This document shows, piece by piece, positions 1 through 7,289 of a DNA stretch of 33,354 nucleotides. A program made the position numbers and the translations under genes. Source of the DNA: Erysipelotrichales bacterium (GTDB taxonomy: Bacteria > Bacillota_I > Bacilli_A > Erysipelotrichales > Erysipelotrichaceae); contig JAFXJJ010000092.1 of assembly GCA_017532345.1 (NCBI GenBank), positions 1-33,354 on the forward strand, read 5' to 3'. The notes under the pieces were generated by a model, which saw only the letters and a list, made by a program, of their open reading frames with translations, was not told the DNA's origin and ran no database searches. Every line of letters starts with the position of its first letter. Position 1 is the first letter of the stretch.

Positions 1-1
1 A

Positions 2-316
2 GACGCACAACTAAAAGTAACACCATTACCAAAATTAAAAATCCTACTTCCTGAATTCATGGATACTATCAAATTGACTTACGCTCTAGATACAGACCAA
101 GCACTAGGTATTTTCGTTCATATCGCATGCTTAATTGAACGAACATTATTAGGTGAACCAAGTAAAAAACATCCTAATACGGATAAAATTTTGTCTACAT
201 ATGAAAAGGATTATCGTATAATTTCTAGAGCTATAAAGCGTCTTGAGAAAACCTTTAAAATTATTATTGATGATAACGAATTAGCTACGCTAATAATGCT
301 GCTTCATAAACTATAA
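2..316 (+). CDS. C-terminal fragment of a PRD-domain transcriptional regulator (LevR-like)
   Basis: The reading frame is open from the left edge, so this is the last 104 residues of a larger protein and not a small gene starting at the internal ATG at 59. The segment around FVHIACLIERTLLGE resembles the C-terminal PTS regulation domain of LevR-type activators/antiterminators, with a His placed where PTS phosphorylation usually occurs. Such regulators sense PTS sugar flux through EII- or HPr-dependent phosphorylation. The fragment ends just before a bidirectional terminator and lies close to a lactose-family PTS, which it might control, although no sigma-54 promoter is visible upstream of that PTS. 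The family assignment rests on this one short region. A BglG/LicR-type protein is the alternative. Confidence 0.6.
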   Translation, partial: DAQLKVTPLPKLKILLPEFMDTIKLTYALDTDQALGIFVHIACLIERTLLGEPSKKHPNTDKILSTYEKDYRIISRAIKRLEKTFKIIIDDNELATLIMLLHKL

Positions 317-341
317 AATGCCATTTTTTAAAATGGCATTT
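316..341. terminator. Bidirectional rho-independent terminator
   Basis: An 11-bp perfect stem (AAATGCCATTT / AAATGGCATTT) with a TTTA loop is followed by a T-rich run on the plus strand. On the minus strand the complement of the AAA flank also gives Ts. It sits between the convergent PRD fragment and the DUF3284-like gene. Confidence 0.85.
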
Positions 342-342
342 C

Positions 343-822
343 TTATTTTTTCTTAGGTTTAAATAATGGTTGCATTAATTTAGGCTCAACATAGCCTTCC
401 TTAGTATTGATAACCTTTTTTTGAATATCATATAAGTTATCAGACATTCTTCCTAAATAAAGCATTTCTGAGAACTTTCCAAAGATCCCTTTGTATTCTA
501 CTGGTTTACCACTTTGAATTACATTTTGTTGAAGTGTCACAGTTATACCCTTATCATTTGGTACTACTTTATACGAAACAGTTACTGAACCCCCAAATGA
601 AGTACGCTTTGCTTTGTAATATTCATCTTTTTGATAATCAACTACTTCAAATGTGATTCTTGAATAAGCATCTTTCCCTTGATGAACAAATTTAAATCCT
701 TTCTTAATACTATCTGTGGAAATCTCTTTTTTGCTTTCCTTTGCAATTTCATCAACAGTATTTTGGAATAGACAATCAAAGAATTCTGAAGCAGTTATTT
801 CTAAATTTCTTGTTATTTCCAT
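343..822 (-). CDS. DUF3284-like protein
   Basis: The protein is 159 residues from the ATG at 822, begins MEITRNLEITASEFFDCL, and has an alternating beta-strand pattern to the end with a basic tail (KPKKK). It has no signal peptide or membrane segment. The N-terminus and size match my memory of the DUF3284 family, whose members often sit next to lactose/cellobiose PTS genes; their role is not known. A longer frame exists from a TTG at 852, but it would run through the promoter, so I prefer the ATG at 822. That start has no Shine-Dalgarno sequence. A good -10 box ends six bases upstream of it, which suggests a leaderless mRNA. Confidence 0.6.
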   Translation of the reverse strand: MEITRNLEITASEFFDCLFQNTVDEIAKESKKEISTDSIKKGFKFVHQGKDAYSRITFEVVDYQKDEYYKAKRTSFGGSVTVSYKVVPNDKGITVTLQQNVIQSGKPVEYKGIFGKFSEMLYLGRMSDNLYDIQKKVINTKEGYVEPKLMQPLFKPKKK

Positions 823-828
823 GTTACC

Positions 829-856
829 ATTATAGCATAAAAACAACTTCAAACAA
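829..856 (-). promoter_or_regulatory. Promoter of the DUF3284-like gene, possibly leaderless
   Basis: Reading on the minus strand: -35 TTGTTT (851-856), 16-bp spacer, -10 TATAAT (829-834). Only GGTAAC separates the -10 from the ATG at 822, so transcription should start at about the A of the ATG. Confidence 0.6.
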
Positions 857-916
857 GTAAAAAAAGTGTGCGTAAATTTCTAAAAATCATACAAATTGAC
901 GAATTCCCTCTCACTT

Positions 917-1083
917 TTTATACACTAATATGGTAATACGCATATTTTTTCATACACTAAAGTAAAAAGTAATCATTTTCAACTTATTTATTGTATTTTT
1001 TTAAAGAATTTCCTAAAATTAGTGTTTAAAATTATTTGAAAAGCCTTTCAAACTCCTTTGACATTATACGATTTATACACTAG
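917..1083. repeat. Four copies of a TTTATACACTAA-like motif before the PTS operon
   Basis: Copies are TTTATACACTAA (917-928), TTCATACACTAA (949-960), TTAGTGTTTAAA in reverse (1019-1030, i.e. TTTAAACACTAA) and TTTATACACTAG (1072-1083). The last overlaps the -10 box of the PTS promoter. The first two are 32 bp apart, about three helical turns. Placement and number suggest binding sites for a transcription factor. The RpiR-type regulator downstream is one candidate, by inference only. This is the main content of the 303-base gene-free stretch 823-1125. Confidence 0.5.
1035..1052. promoter_or_regulatory. Palindromic operator candidate upstream of the PTS -35 box
   Basis: TTTGAAAAGCCTTTCAAA has perfect 7-bp arms around AGCC, and its end is five bases before the -35 hexamer. 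It resembles a CcpA cre site (TGAAA-RCGY-TTTCA) but has GC instead of CG at the centre, so it could be a degenerate cre or a site for another regulator. Confidence 0.45.
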
Positions 1084-1086
1084 AAT
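1058..1086 (+). promoter_or_regulatory. Promoter of the PTS operon
   Basis: -35 TTGACA (1058-1063, full consensus), 17-bp spacer, -10 TAGAAT (1081-1086). The ATG of the first PTS gene lies about 35 bases downstream of the probable start site. Confidence 0.8.
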
Positions 1087-1125
1087 AATATTATAGGTTA
1101 ATTCTATTGGAAGGGGGCCGAAAAC

Positions 1126-1431
1126 ATGGAAGGTACTGAAATGGTTTCTTTCGGTATTATTGCTAACGCCGGCGATGCTCGTTCTTTTGCTTTTGCTGCA
1201 TTAGATGCTGCAAAAAAAGGTAATTTTGAAGAAGCTGAAGAATTACTAAAAAAATCTGACGAAGCTGCTACATTAGCACACAAAGCTCAAACAGAGTTGC
1301 TTTTCAAAGAAGCAAATGGTGAAAAAACACCTGTCGATGTTATTTTGGTTCATGCGCAAGATCACTTGATGACTAGTATGCTTGCCGTTGAATTAATTAG
1401 AGAGCTTATTACGCTTTACAAAAACAAATAA
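1126..1431 (+). CDS. PTS lactose/cellobiose-family EIIA component
   Basis: The 101-residue, mainly helical protein has the length and sequence of IIA of the Lac family. It takes phosphate from HPr and passes it to IIB in the cytoplasm. The phospho-acceptor is expected to be His76 in VHAQDHLM. Asp79, three residues on, matches the metal-binding Asp of the IIA(Lac) trimer. The start at 1126 follows a strong AAGGGGG ribosome site; an internal ATG at 1141 is less well placed. It is the first gene of the operon and lies 20 bases before the EIIB gene. Substrate cannot be read from this subunit. Confidence 0.92.
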   Translation: MEGTEMVSFGIIANAGDARSFAFAALDAAKKGNFEEAEELLKKSDEAATLAHKAQTELLFKEANGEKTPVDVILVHAQDHLMTSMLAVELIRELITLYKNK

Positions 1432-1451
1432 TAGAAAGGAGAAATGTTGCT

Positions 1452-1751
1452 ATGAAAATTTTATTAGTTTGTGCTGGTGGAATGTCTACTGGTCTATTAA
1501 TGAGAAAAATGGAGGCTTATTGGGCTGAACAAGGTCAAGAGCTTGAAATCACTGCTGTTGGTATGACTGAATATGAAGAAGTTTACAAAAACTACGACAT
1601 CATTTTAGTTGGACCACAAATTGGTTATCGTATGGCTCAAATCAAGGCTGATACTAACAAACCTTGTGATATCATTCCTTCATTAGACTACGCTGTAGCT
1701 AACTGTCCTAATATCATGAAGTTAGCTCAAAAATTATACGCTCAATTATAA
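1452..1751 (+). CDS. PTS lactose/cellobiose-family EIIB component
   Basis: A 99-residue protein starting MKILLVCAGGMSTGLLMRKM, the P-loop-like phosphocysteine site of Lac-family IIB. Cys7 should carry the phosphate on its way from IIA to the sugar. The remainder (VGPQIGYRM near residue 53) matches the family's Rossmann-like fold. A GAAAGGAG ribosome site precedes it. The freestanding IIA, IIB and IIC layout resembles cellobiose/lichenan systems more than lactose systems, where IIB and IIC are fused. Confidence 0.92.
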   Translation: MKILLVCAGGMSTGLLMRKMEAYWAEQGQELEITAVGMTEYEEVYKNYDIILVGPQIGYRMAQIKADTNKPCDIIPSLDYAVANCPNIMKLAQKLYAQL

Positions 1752-1777
1752 GATTGAAAGAGAGGAAAACAATTTTT

Positions 1778-3058
1778 ATGGAAGGTATTTTCAATAATCC
1801 ACTTCTTATTAAAGTTCAAGAAATGGGTCAAAAATTTAGTTCGAATAGATTCGTAACTGCATTAACAACAGGTATGATGTCAACAATGGCTCCAATCATG
1901 GTTGGTGCTATCTGCCAAATCGTATGTGCTGTAGGTTCAATGCTTGGTTTATTTACAGCTGATAGTGCTATTTATGGTTACATCTATGCTCCATACAACT
2001 ATACAATGAATATGTTAGGTATTTGGGTAACTGTATCTATCGCTTATACTTATGCAAAAAGTTTAAAGATGAAATCTCCTTTATCAGTTGGTGTTGATGC
2101 TGGTATCGTATTCTTCTTAACTTGTGCTCCATTATCTAATGGTGCATTATCTACATCTTTCTTAGGCGCAACTGGTATGTTCGTAGGTTTCGTTGTTGCT
2201 TGGGGTGTTGTAACTGTTGAAAAATTCTGTTTCGACAAGAATCTTCGTATCCCTATGCCTGATGTATGTCCACCATCATTAGTTAACGCATTCGCAGCTA
2301 TTATTCCATTAGCATTAGATATCTTAATTTTCTACGGTTTAAGTGCTGTTTTATCTGCTGTTACTGGCGGTGCATTAAGCTTCCCAACATTAATTAATGC
2401 TGTATTATATGCTCCATTAAGTGTATTAGTATCTACTCCAGGTATGTTCGTTATCGTATTCTTAGCATGCTTATTATGGTGCTTCGGTATCCATGGTACA
2501 ATGGTTGTTTACCCTGTAATCATGGCTTCTATGATTGAAGGTGCTGCTACTAATGCTGCATTACATGCTGCTGGTGAACCATTATTATTCTACCCTGCAT
2601 TATTATTCTCTGGTGCTGCATTATTAGGTGGTACTGGTAATACTTGGCCTCTATGTATTATGGGTCTTAAAGCTAAGTCTGAACAAATCCGTTCAGTTGC
2701 TAAAGTTGCTCTAGTTCCAGGTTGGTTCGGTATCAATGAACCTGTTGCATTCGGTATGCCAATTATGTATAACCCTATCTTAGCAATTCCTTATTGCTTA
2801 AACCCAATGGTTATCATGGTTTGCTACTACTTCGCATATAAAGTAGGTCTTATCATGCCTCCATGGATTTCTATCCAAGCATTATTACCAATCGGTTTCG
2901 GTGCTTACTTAGGTACATTAAATATCATGAACTTCGTATTCGTATACTTAATGTTAATCCCATGTGCATTAATTTGGTATCCATTCTTCAAGATTTACGA
3001 CAACCAATTATACGCTCAAGAACAAGCTGCTAAAGCTGCTGAAGCTCAAAACGCATAA
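1778..3058 (+). CDS. PTS lactose/cellobiose-family EIIC permease
   Basis: Integral membrane permease of 426 residues that binds and transports the sugar while IIB phosphorylates it. I chose the ATG at 1778 (MEGIFNNPLL) with AGAGAGG 12 bases upstream. A TTG at 1754 gives eight extra residues but has no better ribosome site. Multiple hydrophobic segments span the chain. Family motifs are WCFGIHG (about residues 234-240) and GINEP (318-322), the latter in the conserved sugar-binding region. A terminator follows 16 bases after the stop, so IIA-IIB-IIC may form one transcript. The nearby GH4 enzyme suggests that the sugar could be an alpha-glucoside. Confidence 0.92.
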   Translation: MEGIFNNPLLIKVQEMGQKFSSNRFVTALTTGMMSTMAPIMVGAICQIVCAVGSMLGLFTADSAIYGYIYAPYNYTMNMLGIWVTVSIAYTYAKSLKMKSPLSVGVDAGIVFFLTCAPLSNGALSTSFLGATGMFVGFVVAWGVVTVEKFCFDKNLRIPMPDVCPPSLVNAFAAIIPLALDILIFYGLSAVLSAVTGGALSFPTLINAVLYAPLSVLVSTPGMFVIVFLACLLWCFGIHGTMVVYPVIMASMIEGAATNAALHAAGEPLLFYPALLFSGAALLGGTGNTWPLCIMGLKAKSEQIRSVAKVALVPGWFGINEPVAFGMPIMYNPILAIPYCLNPMVIMVCYYFAYKVGLIMPPWISIQALLPIGFGAYLGTLNIMNFVFVYLMLIPCALIWYPFFKIYDNQLYAQEQAAKAAEAQNA

Positions 3059-3074
3059 TTAAATCTTTGAACTT

Positions 3075-3104
3075 AAAAGCGGAACAGGCAACTGTTTCGC
3101 TTTT
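3075..3104 (+). terminator. Terminator after the EIIC gene
   Basis: A 13-bp stem (AAAAGCGGAACAG / CTGTTTCGCTTTT, one G-T pair) closes a GCAA tetraloop and ends in five Ts. It may be partly read through, since the regulator and hydrolase lie downstream on the same strand. Confidence 0.9.
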
Positions 3105-3121
3105 TCATTAATGGTAAGACA

Positions 3122-3151
3122 TTGTTATATTAAAAAACAAAAAGATATAAG
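3122..3151 (+). promoter_or_regulatory. Possible promoter of the RpiR-type regulator gene
   Basis: -35 TTGTTA (3122-3127), 18-bp spacer, -10 TATAAG (3146-3151), with the regulator's ATG 21 bases further on. The 12-bp motif seen before the PTS operon is absent here. Confidence 0.45.
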
Positions 3152-3172
3152 TAACTTATTAGAAAGGTTTTT

Positions 3173-3952
3173 ATGCAAATCGTTATTTATACATTATTAA
3201 ACTATCTTAATTGTAGTATTAATCAAGATACAAATTACAATATTGCGAAATGCTTGCTATTAAATATACGTAAATTACGTTCACTTTCATTAGAAGATAC
3301 TGCATTACTATGCAATGTATCACCATCAACTTTAAAGCGGTTTTGTAAACTGGTAGGATTTGATAATTATTCTACTTTTAAACATTTATTAGACAATCAT
3401 GATTTACCGTTTAATTATGATGGCTTCATCACAAACTACAACAATACTAGCTACGTAGATGAATTATATAATGGTTTAAAATCTATTGAAATGATACCAC
3501 AAGAAAGTTTTGATAAATTAGCTTACTTTATTGAAAATGCTGATCATATTTATATCTTAGGATATGGAGACTTTTATTTTCAAGCTGGTTACTTGCAAAA
3601 TGTAATGTTGTATCATAAAAAGCTGTTTGAAATTATCAGTCAATATGATGAACTAAATAACTTAAAAAAGCTTAAGGAAAATGATTTGATTATTGTTACT
3701 AGTTTAACGGGTGGTTATGTAAAGAAAATACGTAATATATTAAATGGCTTAAAATGTAAGAAGGTTTTAATCACAATGGATACTACTGATGCTTATGAAG
3801 ATTTCTTTACTGTCTTACGCATTAAATATAATTCTGATTCAAATACCAATAAATATTTAATAATGCGTATCTATGAGAAGATTATTAGTAGCTATTATTT
3901 TTATAAAACAGGTCAAAATTTGAACTGTGAAACTCGAATTAATAAGATATAA
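3173..3952 (+). CDS. RpiR/MurR-type transcriptional regulator (HTH + SIS)
   Basis: A 259-residue protein with an N-terminal helix-turn-helix (about residues 39-60, SLEDTALLCNVSPSTLKRF) and a C-terminal SIS-like sugar-phosphate domain (about 95-235, with ILGYGD and IIVTSLTGG). Regulators of this family bind DNA as dimers and respond to sugar phosphates. GlvR of Bacillus subtilis, which controls maltose PTS genes next to a GH4 hydrolase, belongs to this family. The SIS domain is divergent, with GYGDFYF instead of the usual GxGxS. The gene sits between the PTS genes and the GH4 gene and probably controls both through the operator-like repeats. Activator or repressor cannot be told. Confidence 0.8.
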   Translation: MQIVIYTLLNYLNCSINQDTNYNIAKCLLLNIRKLRSLSLEDTALLCNVSPSTLKRFCKLVGFDNYSTFKHLLDNHDLPFNYDGFITNYNNTSYVDELYNGLKSIEMIPQESFDKLAYFIENADHIYILGYGDFYFQAGYLQNVMLYHKKLFEIISQYDELNNLKKLKENDLIIVTSLTGGYVKKIRNILNGLKCKKVLITMDTTDAYEDFFTVLRIKYNSDSNTNKYLIMRIYEKIISSYYFYKTGQNLNCETRINKI

Positions 3953-3986
3953 TATATTCGTAAAGAAAAATAAGGAGGAACTAAAC

Positions 3987-5342
3987 ATGATTATTACTAT
4001 TGTAGGTGGAGGAAGTACTTTTACTCCTGGTATTGTTAAATCAATTGCTTTAAGAAGAGAAGAATTAGAAGTTGATGAAATTCGTTTATTCGACATCGAT
4101 AGAGAACGTCAAGACAAAGTTGGAGTTGTTGTTAAATGGATTTTAGAAGAAGATGTAAAAACTGACATTAAATTAACTGTTACTTACGATAAGGAAGAAG
4201 CATATAAGGATGCTAACTTCATCTTTGCTCAAATGCGTGTTGGAAAATATGCAATGCGTGAACAAGATGAAAAAATCCCTCTAAGACATGGTTGTGTAGG
4301 TCAAGAAACATGCGGTGCTGGTGGATTAGCTTATGGTATGCGTACAATTTTCCCAATGATGGAAGTTATTGATGATGTTGAAAAGTATGCTGCTAAAGAT
4401 TACTGGATTCTTAACTACTCTAACCCAGCTGCTATCGTATCTGAAGCTTGCCGTGTTTTACGTCCTAATGCACGTATTATCAATATCTGTGATATGCCAA
4501 TCGCTATCGTTGATATCATTGCACAAAGCTTAGATATTAAAGATTTACACAAAATTGAATATGACTACTTTGGATTAAATCACTTTGGTTGGTTCACATC
4601 TATGACTTATGAAGGTAGAGATATTCTTCAAGAAGTTAAAGACTATGTAAAAGCTCATAAAATGTTATTACCTGAATCAAATATTGAAGCAATCAAAAAG
4701 CATGTTGAAACTACAGGTAACCGTCACGCTAGTAGCGCTTGGATTCATGTTTGGGAATCTGTTTACACAATGTTAGAATTATTCCCAGATTATGTACCTA
4801 ACACTTATTTAAATTACTACTTATTAAGTAAAGAATCAGTTGAACATTCTAATCCTGAACATACAAGAGCTAACGAAGTAATGGAAACAAGAGAAAAAAC
4901 ATTATTTGAAGGTATTGACCATTATTTAAAGACTGGTGAAATCAGTACTAAAGCATTCTATGCTGGTGAACATGGTAACTGGATTGCTGACTTAGCTATC
5001 GCATTAAAGAATGATACTAAACAACGTTTCTTAGTTATCGTTGAAAACCGTGGTGCTATTCCTAATATGCCATATGATGCAATGGTAGAAGTACCTGCAT
5101 ACATCGGTAAGAACGGTCCAGAAGTTATCGCTCAAAACCCAATTCCTCTATTCCAACAAGGCTTAATGATGCAACAAGTTAACTGTGAAAAATTATTAGT
5201 TGAAGGTTGTATCGAAGGTAGCTATCAAAAGGTATTACAAGCATTTGCTTTAAACAAGACTATTCCTACAAGTACTGTTGCTAAAGCAATTCTTGATGAT
5301 ATGATTGAAGCTAATAAAGAATACTGGCCAGAATTAAAATAA
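3987..5342 (+). CDS. GH4 6-phospho-glucosidase, probably 6-phospho-alpha-glucosidase (GlvA-like)
   Basis: A 451-residue cytoplasmic glycosidase of family GH4, which uses NAD+ and a divalent metal in an oxidation-elimination mechanism. The start at 3987 is set by AAGGAGG and by the Rossmann motif IVGGGST at residues 5-11; an upstream in-frame ATG at 3927 lies inside the regulator gene. Metal ligands should be Cys168 and His199 (GLNHFGW). The motif CDMP (168-171) is the one reported for 6-phospho-alpha-glucosidases; beta-specific members have CNVP. Long stretches (RVGKYAMR, VGQETCG, NYSNPAAIV, HTRANEVME) match GlvA as I remember it. Its product role is cleavage of the phosphodisaccharide delivered by the PTS. 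Confidence 0.88.
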   Translation: MIITIVGGGSTFTPGIVKSIALRREELEVDEIRLFDIDRERQDKVGVVVKWILEEDVKTDIKLTVTYDKEEAYKDANFIFAQMRVGKYAMREQDEKIPLRHGCVGQETCGAGGLAYGMRTIFPMMEVIDDVEKYAAKDYWILNYSNPAAIVSEACRVLRPNARIINICDMPIAIVDIIAQSLDIKDLHKIEYDYFGLNHFGWFTSMTYEGRDILQEVKDYVKAHKMLLPESNIEAIKKHVETTGNRHASSAWIHVWESVYTMLELFPDYVPNTYLNYYLLSKESVEHSNPEHTRANEVMETREKTLFEGIDHYLKTGEISTKAFYAGEHGNWIADLAIALKNDTKQRFLVIVENRGAIPNMPYDAMVEVPAYIGKNGPEVIAQNPIPLFQQGLMMQQVNCEKLLVEGCIEGSYQKVLQAFALNKTIPTSTVAKAILDDMIEANKEYWPELK

Positions 5343-5353
5343 TATAATTAACT

Positions 5354-5387
5354 AAGATGTACTTCATATGTGAGGTACATCTTTTTT
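5354..5387 (+). terminator. Terminator after the GH4 gene
   Basis: A 13-bp stem AAGATGTACTTCA / TGAGGTACATCTT (one G-T pair), TATG loop, six Ts. Confidence 0.9.
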
Positions 5388-5396
5388 AGATATAAA

Positions 5397-5429
5397 AAGC
5401 AGTTAGCCATAAAATATAGTTAACTGCTT
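5397..5429 (-). terminator. Terminator of the lipoprotein gene
   Basis: On the minus strand AAGCAGTTA pairs with TAACTGCTT across a 15-base loop and runs into TTTTTATA. It lies just after the stop codon of the lipoprotein gene. Confidence 0.7.
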
Positions 5430-5434
5430 ATTTA

Positions 5435-5806
5435 CTATTCTGCTATTACTTTATTGTATTGCATATCACCAATTTGTACGTATCCTTCACCCTCATCAAA
5501 GGTAAATGAGCCACTTAGTGATGTCATACTATTTGGTAACATATTTACATCATCTTCACTTTCTTCAAAAGTAAATGTAATTTGTGCTTCATCTTCACTG
5601 ATTTCATATGTACCAGATTTACTGATTGCTACATATCCACCAATAATGAACTTAAACTTCACATTCATATCTTTATCAAACTCATAAGTTACCTCAGAAG
5701 CAAAAGTTTCTGCTTTATACACACCATTAAGTGTAGGCTTAGAACTACAACCACATAGTGATAATACTACGGTTAATAAAATCCCTAATAAAATATGTTT
5801 TTTCAT
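5435..5806 (-). CDS. Small secreted lipoprotein of unknown function
   Basis: A 123-residue protein with a type II signal peptide: MKKH start, hydrophobic core, and lipobox LCGC with the lipidated Cys probably at residue 20. The mature part alternates short strands (TLNGVYKAETFASEVTYEFDKD, GTYEISEDEAQITFTF, SLSGSFTFDEGEGYVQIGDMQY), a pattern like small lipocalin-type or META-like beta domains often annotated as DUFs. It should be anchored on the outer face of the membrane. It stands alone between two terminators with its own promoter. No function can be assigned. Confidence 0.75.
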   Translation of the reverse strand: MKKHILLGILLTVVLSLCGCSSKPTLNGVYKAETFASEVTYEFDKDMNVKFKFIIGGYVAISKSGTYEISEDEAQITFTFEESEDDVNMLPNSMTSLSGSFTFDEGEGYVQIGDMQYNKVIAE

Positions 5807-5832
5807 TTAATTGCCCTCTCTTCTACAGTGCT

Positions 5833-5861
5833 ATTTTAATATACTTATCAAAAGTAATCAA
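5833..5861 (-). promoter_or_regulatory. Promoter of the lipoprotein gene
   Basis: Minus strand: -35 TTGATT (5856-5861), 17-bp spacer, -10 TAAAAT (5833-5838), about 27 bases before the start codon. I see nothing else in 5862-5965. Confidence 0.55.
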
Positions 5862-5965
5862 CTATTACTCATTTTAATTCTAGTTATTTAGACACGGTTT
5901 TAGTCCGTTCATTTCATCCCCAAACACAATTTAATCCGACGTTTATTCCGACATTGCACTATAAA

Positions 5966-5983
5966 AAGAGGATTACTCCTCTT
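5966..5983 (-). terminator. Terminator overlapping the aspartate kinase stop codon
   Basis: On the minus strand AAGAGGA-GTAA-TCCTCTT is followed by TTTTATAG. The 5' arm of this 7-bp stem begins inside the TAA stop of the kinase gene, ending the two-gene transcript. Confidence 0.75.
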
Positions 5984-7289
5984 AGTTTACGAATTCTTCA
6001 TAAATAGCTCTAATAGAATTCTCAAAATCTTTATTTTCTACACCAATGATAATTGTGATTTCATCACTACCTTGGGCAATCATACGAATATTGATATCGT
6101 TCTTACCTAGTGTTTGGAATAAGCGACCTGAAATACCTGGACAATTCGCCATATTGCGACCTACTGTAGCAATTAACGCAATGTCATCAATTACTTTAAC
6201 TGAATCAGCATTTGTGGCCTCTTTGATATCTACTACAATATCATACTTCGCATTCTTGATTTGCGCAGTTTCCACAACAATTGAGAAAGAATCGATACCT
6301 GAAGGCATGTGTTCAATCGAAACATTGTATTTCTCCATCACACTAAGGGCCTTGCGGATAATCCCCACTTCATCAGACATATGCTTCTTGTAGATTGTGA
6401 TAACGGAGAAGTCACGTTTGCCTGCAATACCTGTAACTGTTATTTGCTCATCTTCATTATTCTCTACGATAATAGTGCCTTCATCACTAGGATTATTAGT
6501 ATTTAAGATGTGTAATGGAATATTAGCTTCCATTACTGGGAAGATTGCTTCTTCATGTAGAACATTAGCTCCCATGTAAGATAATTCTCGTAATTCTTCA
6601 TACGTAATATATTTAATTTGTCTTGGGTTACTAACAATTCTAGGATCTGCAATTAAGATACCAGATACATCTGTCCAGTTTTCATATAGTGAAGCATTAA
6701 CTAGCTTAGCTAGAATAGCACCAGTAATATCACTACCACCTCTAGTTAATGTTTTAATTTCACCATTAGGTAATGCCCCATAGAAGCCAGGAACTACAAC
6801 CTTGTCATTGCCCTTTAGAACTGCATGTAAAGCTTCATATGAACGATCAAAATCAATCTTACCAGAATAATCAAAGATAATGACCTCACTTGCATCAATA
6901 AATTCATATCCTAAATATTCTGCCATTAATCTAGCAGTTAAATATTCACCACGTGATACTAAGTAATCTTCACTAATACCTTTCTTTAATTCACTTTTGA
7001 TTTTCGCTAAGTCTTCTTCTATTGGATAAATTAGATTTAATTCATTTTTGATTGTGATAAAACGTTCCTCGATTAATTGCCATACACTCTCACAGCTTAC
7101 GGAATACATAATATGTGCATGGCATAAATATAATAAGTCCGTAATCTTATTTTCATTCTTACCACGTTTTCCACTTGCGCTAACCACTACAAACTTACGC
7201 ATTGGATCGCTTAATACAATATTCTTAACCTTTTTAAACTGTTCGCTATCAGCAACTGATGAGCCCCCAAACTTTGCAACCTTAATCAT
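5982..7289 (-). CDS. lysC: Aspartate kinase (YclM/AKIII-like)
   Basis: The enzyme phosphorylates L-aspartate, the first step to threonine, methionine and lysine. Its 435 residues start with KFGGSSVAD, the ATP/aspartate-binding motif, and contain SASGKRGKN and TLTRGGSDITGA of the amino acid kinase fold. Two ACT domains form the last ~140 residues (GKRDFSVITI onward), the usual site of feedback inhibition. The length and single-chain form resemble YclM/ThrD of B. subtilis, not the lysC type with a separate small subunit. The start overlaps the end of the homoserine dehydrogenase gene by 8 bases, so the two are translationally coupled. The symbol is generic; the isozyme class is inferred. Confidence 0.93.
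   Translation of the reverse strand: MIKVAKFGGSSVADSEQFKKVKNIVLSDPMRKFVVVSASGKRGKNENKITDLLYLCHAHIMYSVSCESVWQLIEERFITIKNELNLIYPIEEDLAKIKSELKKGISEDYLVSRGEYLTARLMAEYLGYEFIDASEVIIFDYSGKIDFDRSYEALHAVLKGNDKVVVPGFYGALPNGEIKTLTRGGSDITGAILAKLVNASLYENWTDVSGILIADPRIVSNPRQIKYITYEELRELSYMGANVLHEEAIFPVMEANIPLHILNTNNPSDEGTIIVENNEDEQITVTGIAGKRDFSVITIYKKHMSDEVGIIRKALSVMEKYNVSIEHMPSGIDSFSIVVETAQIKNAKYDIVVDIKEATNADSVKVIDDIALIATVGRNMANCPGISGRLFQTLGKNDINIRMIAQGSDEITIIIGVENKDFENSIRAIYEEFVN

Noticed and set aside
853..1125. Sigma-54 (-24/-12) promoter before the PTS operon, expected if the LevR-like protein controlled it.
   Set aside because: No GG-N10-GC element seen; a good sigma-A promoter is present instead.
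5862..5965. Small gene or RNA in the gap between the lipoprotein gene and the aspartate kinase gene.
   Set aside because: No start with a ribosome site and no clear hairpin; only short CCGA-containing stretches without regular spacing.
6046..6579. Open frames on the plus strand opposite the aspartate kinase gene.
   Set aside because: They lie entirely within a clear conserved gene, lack ribosome sites and family-like sequence; treated as antisense shadows.
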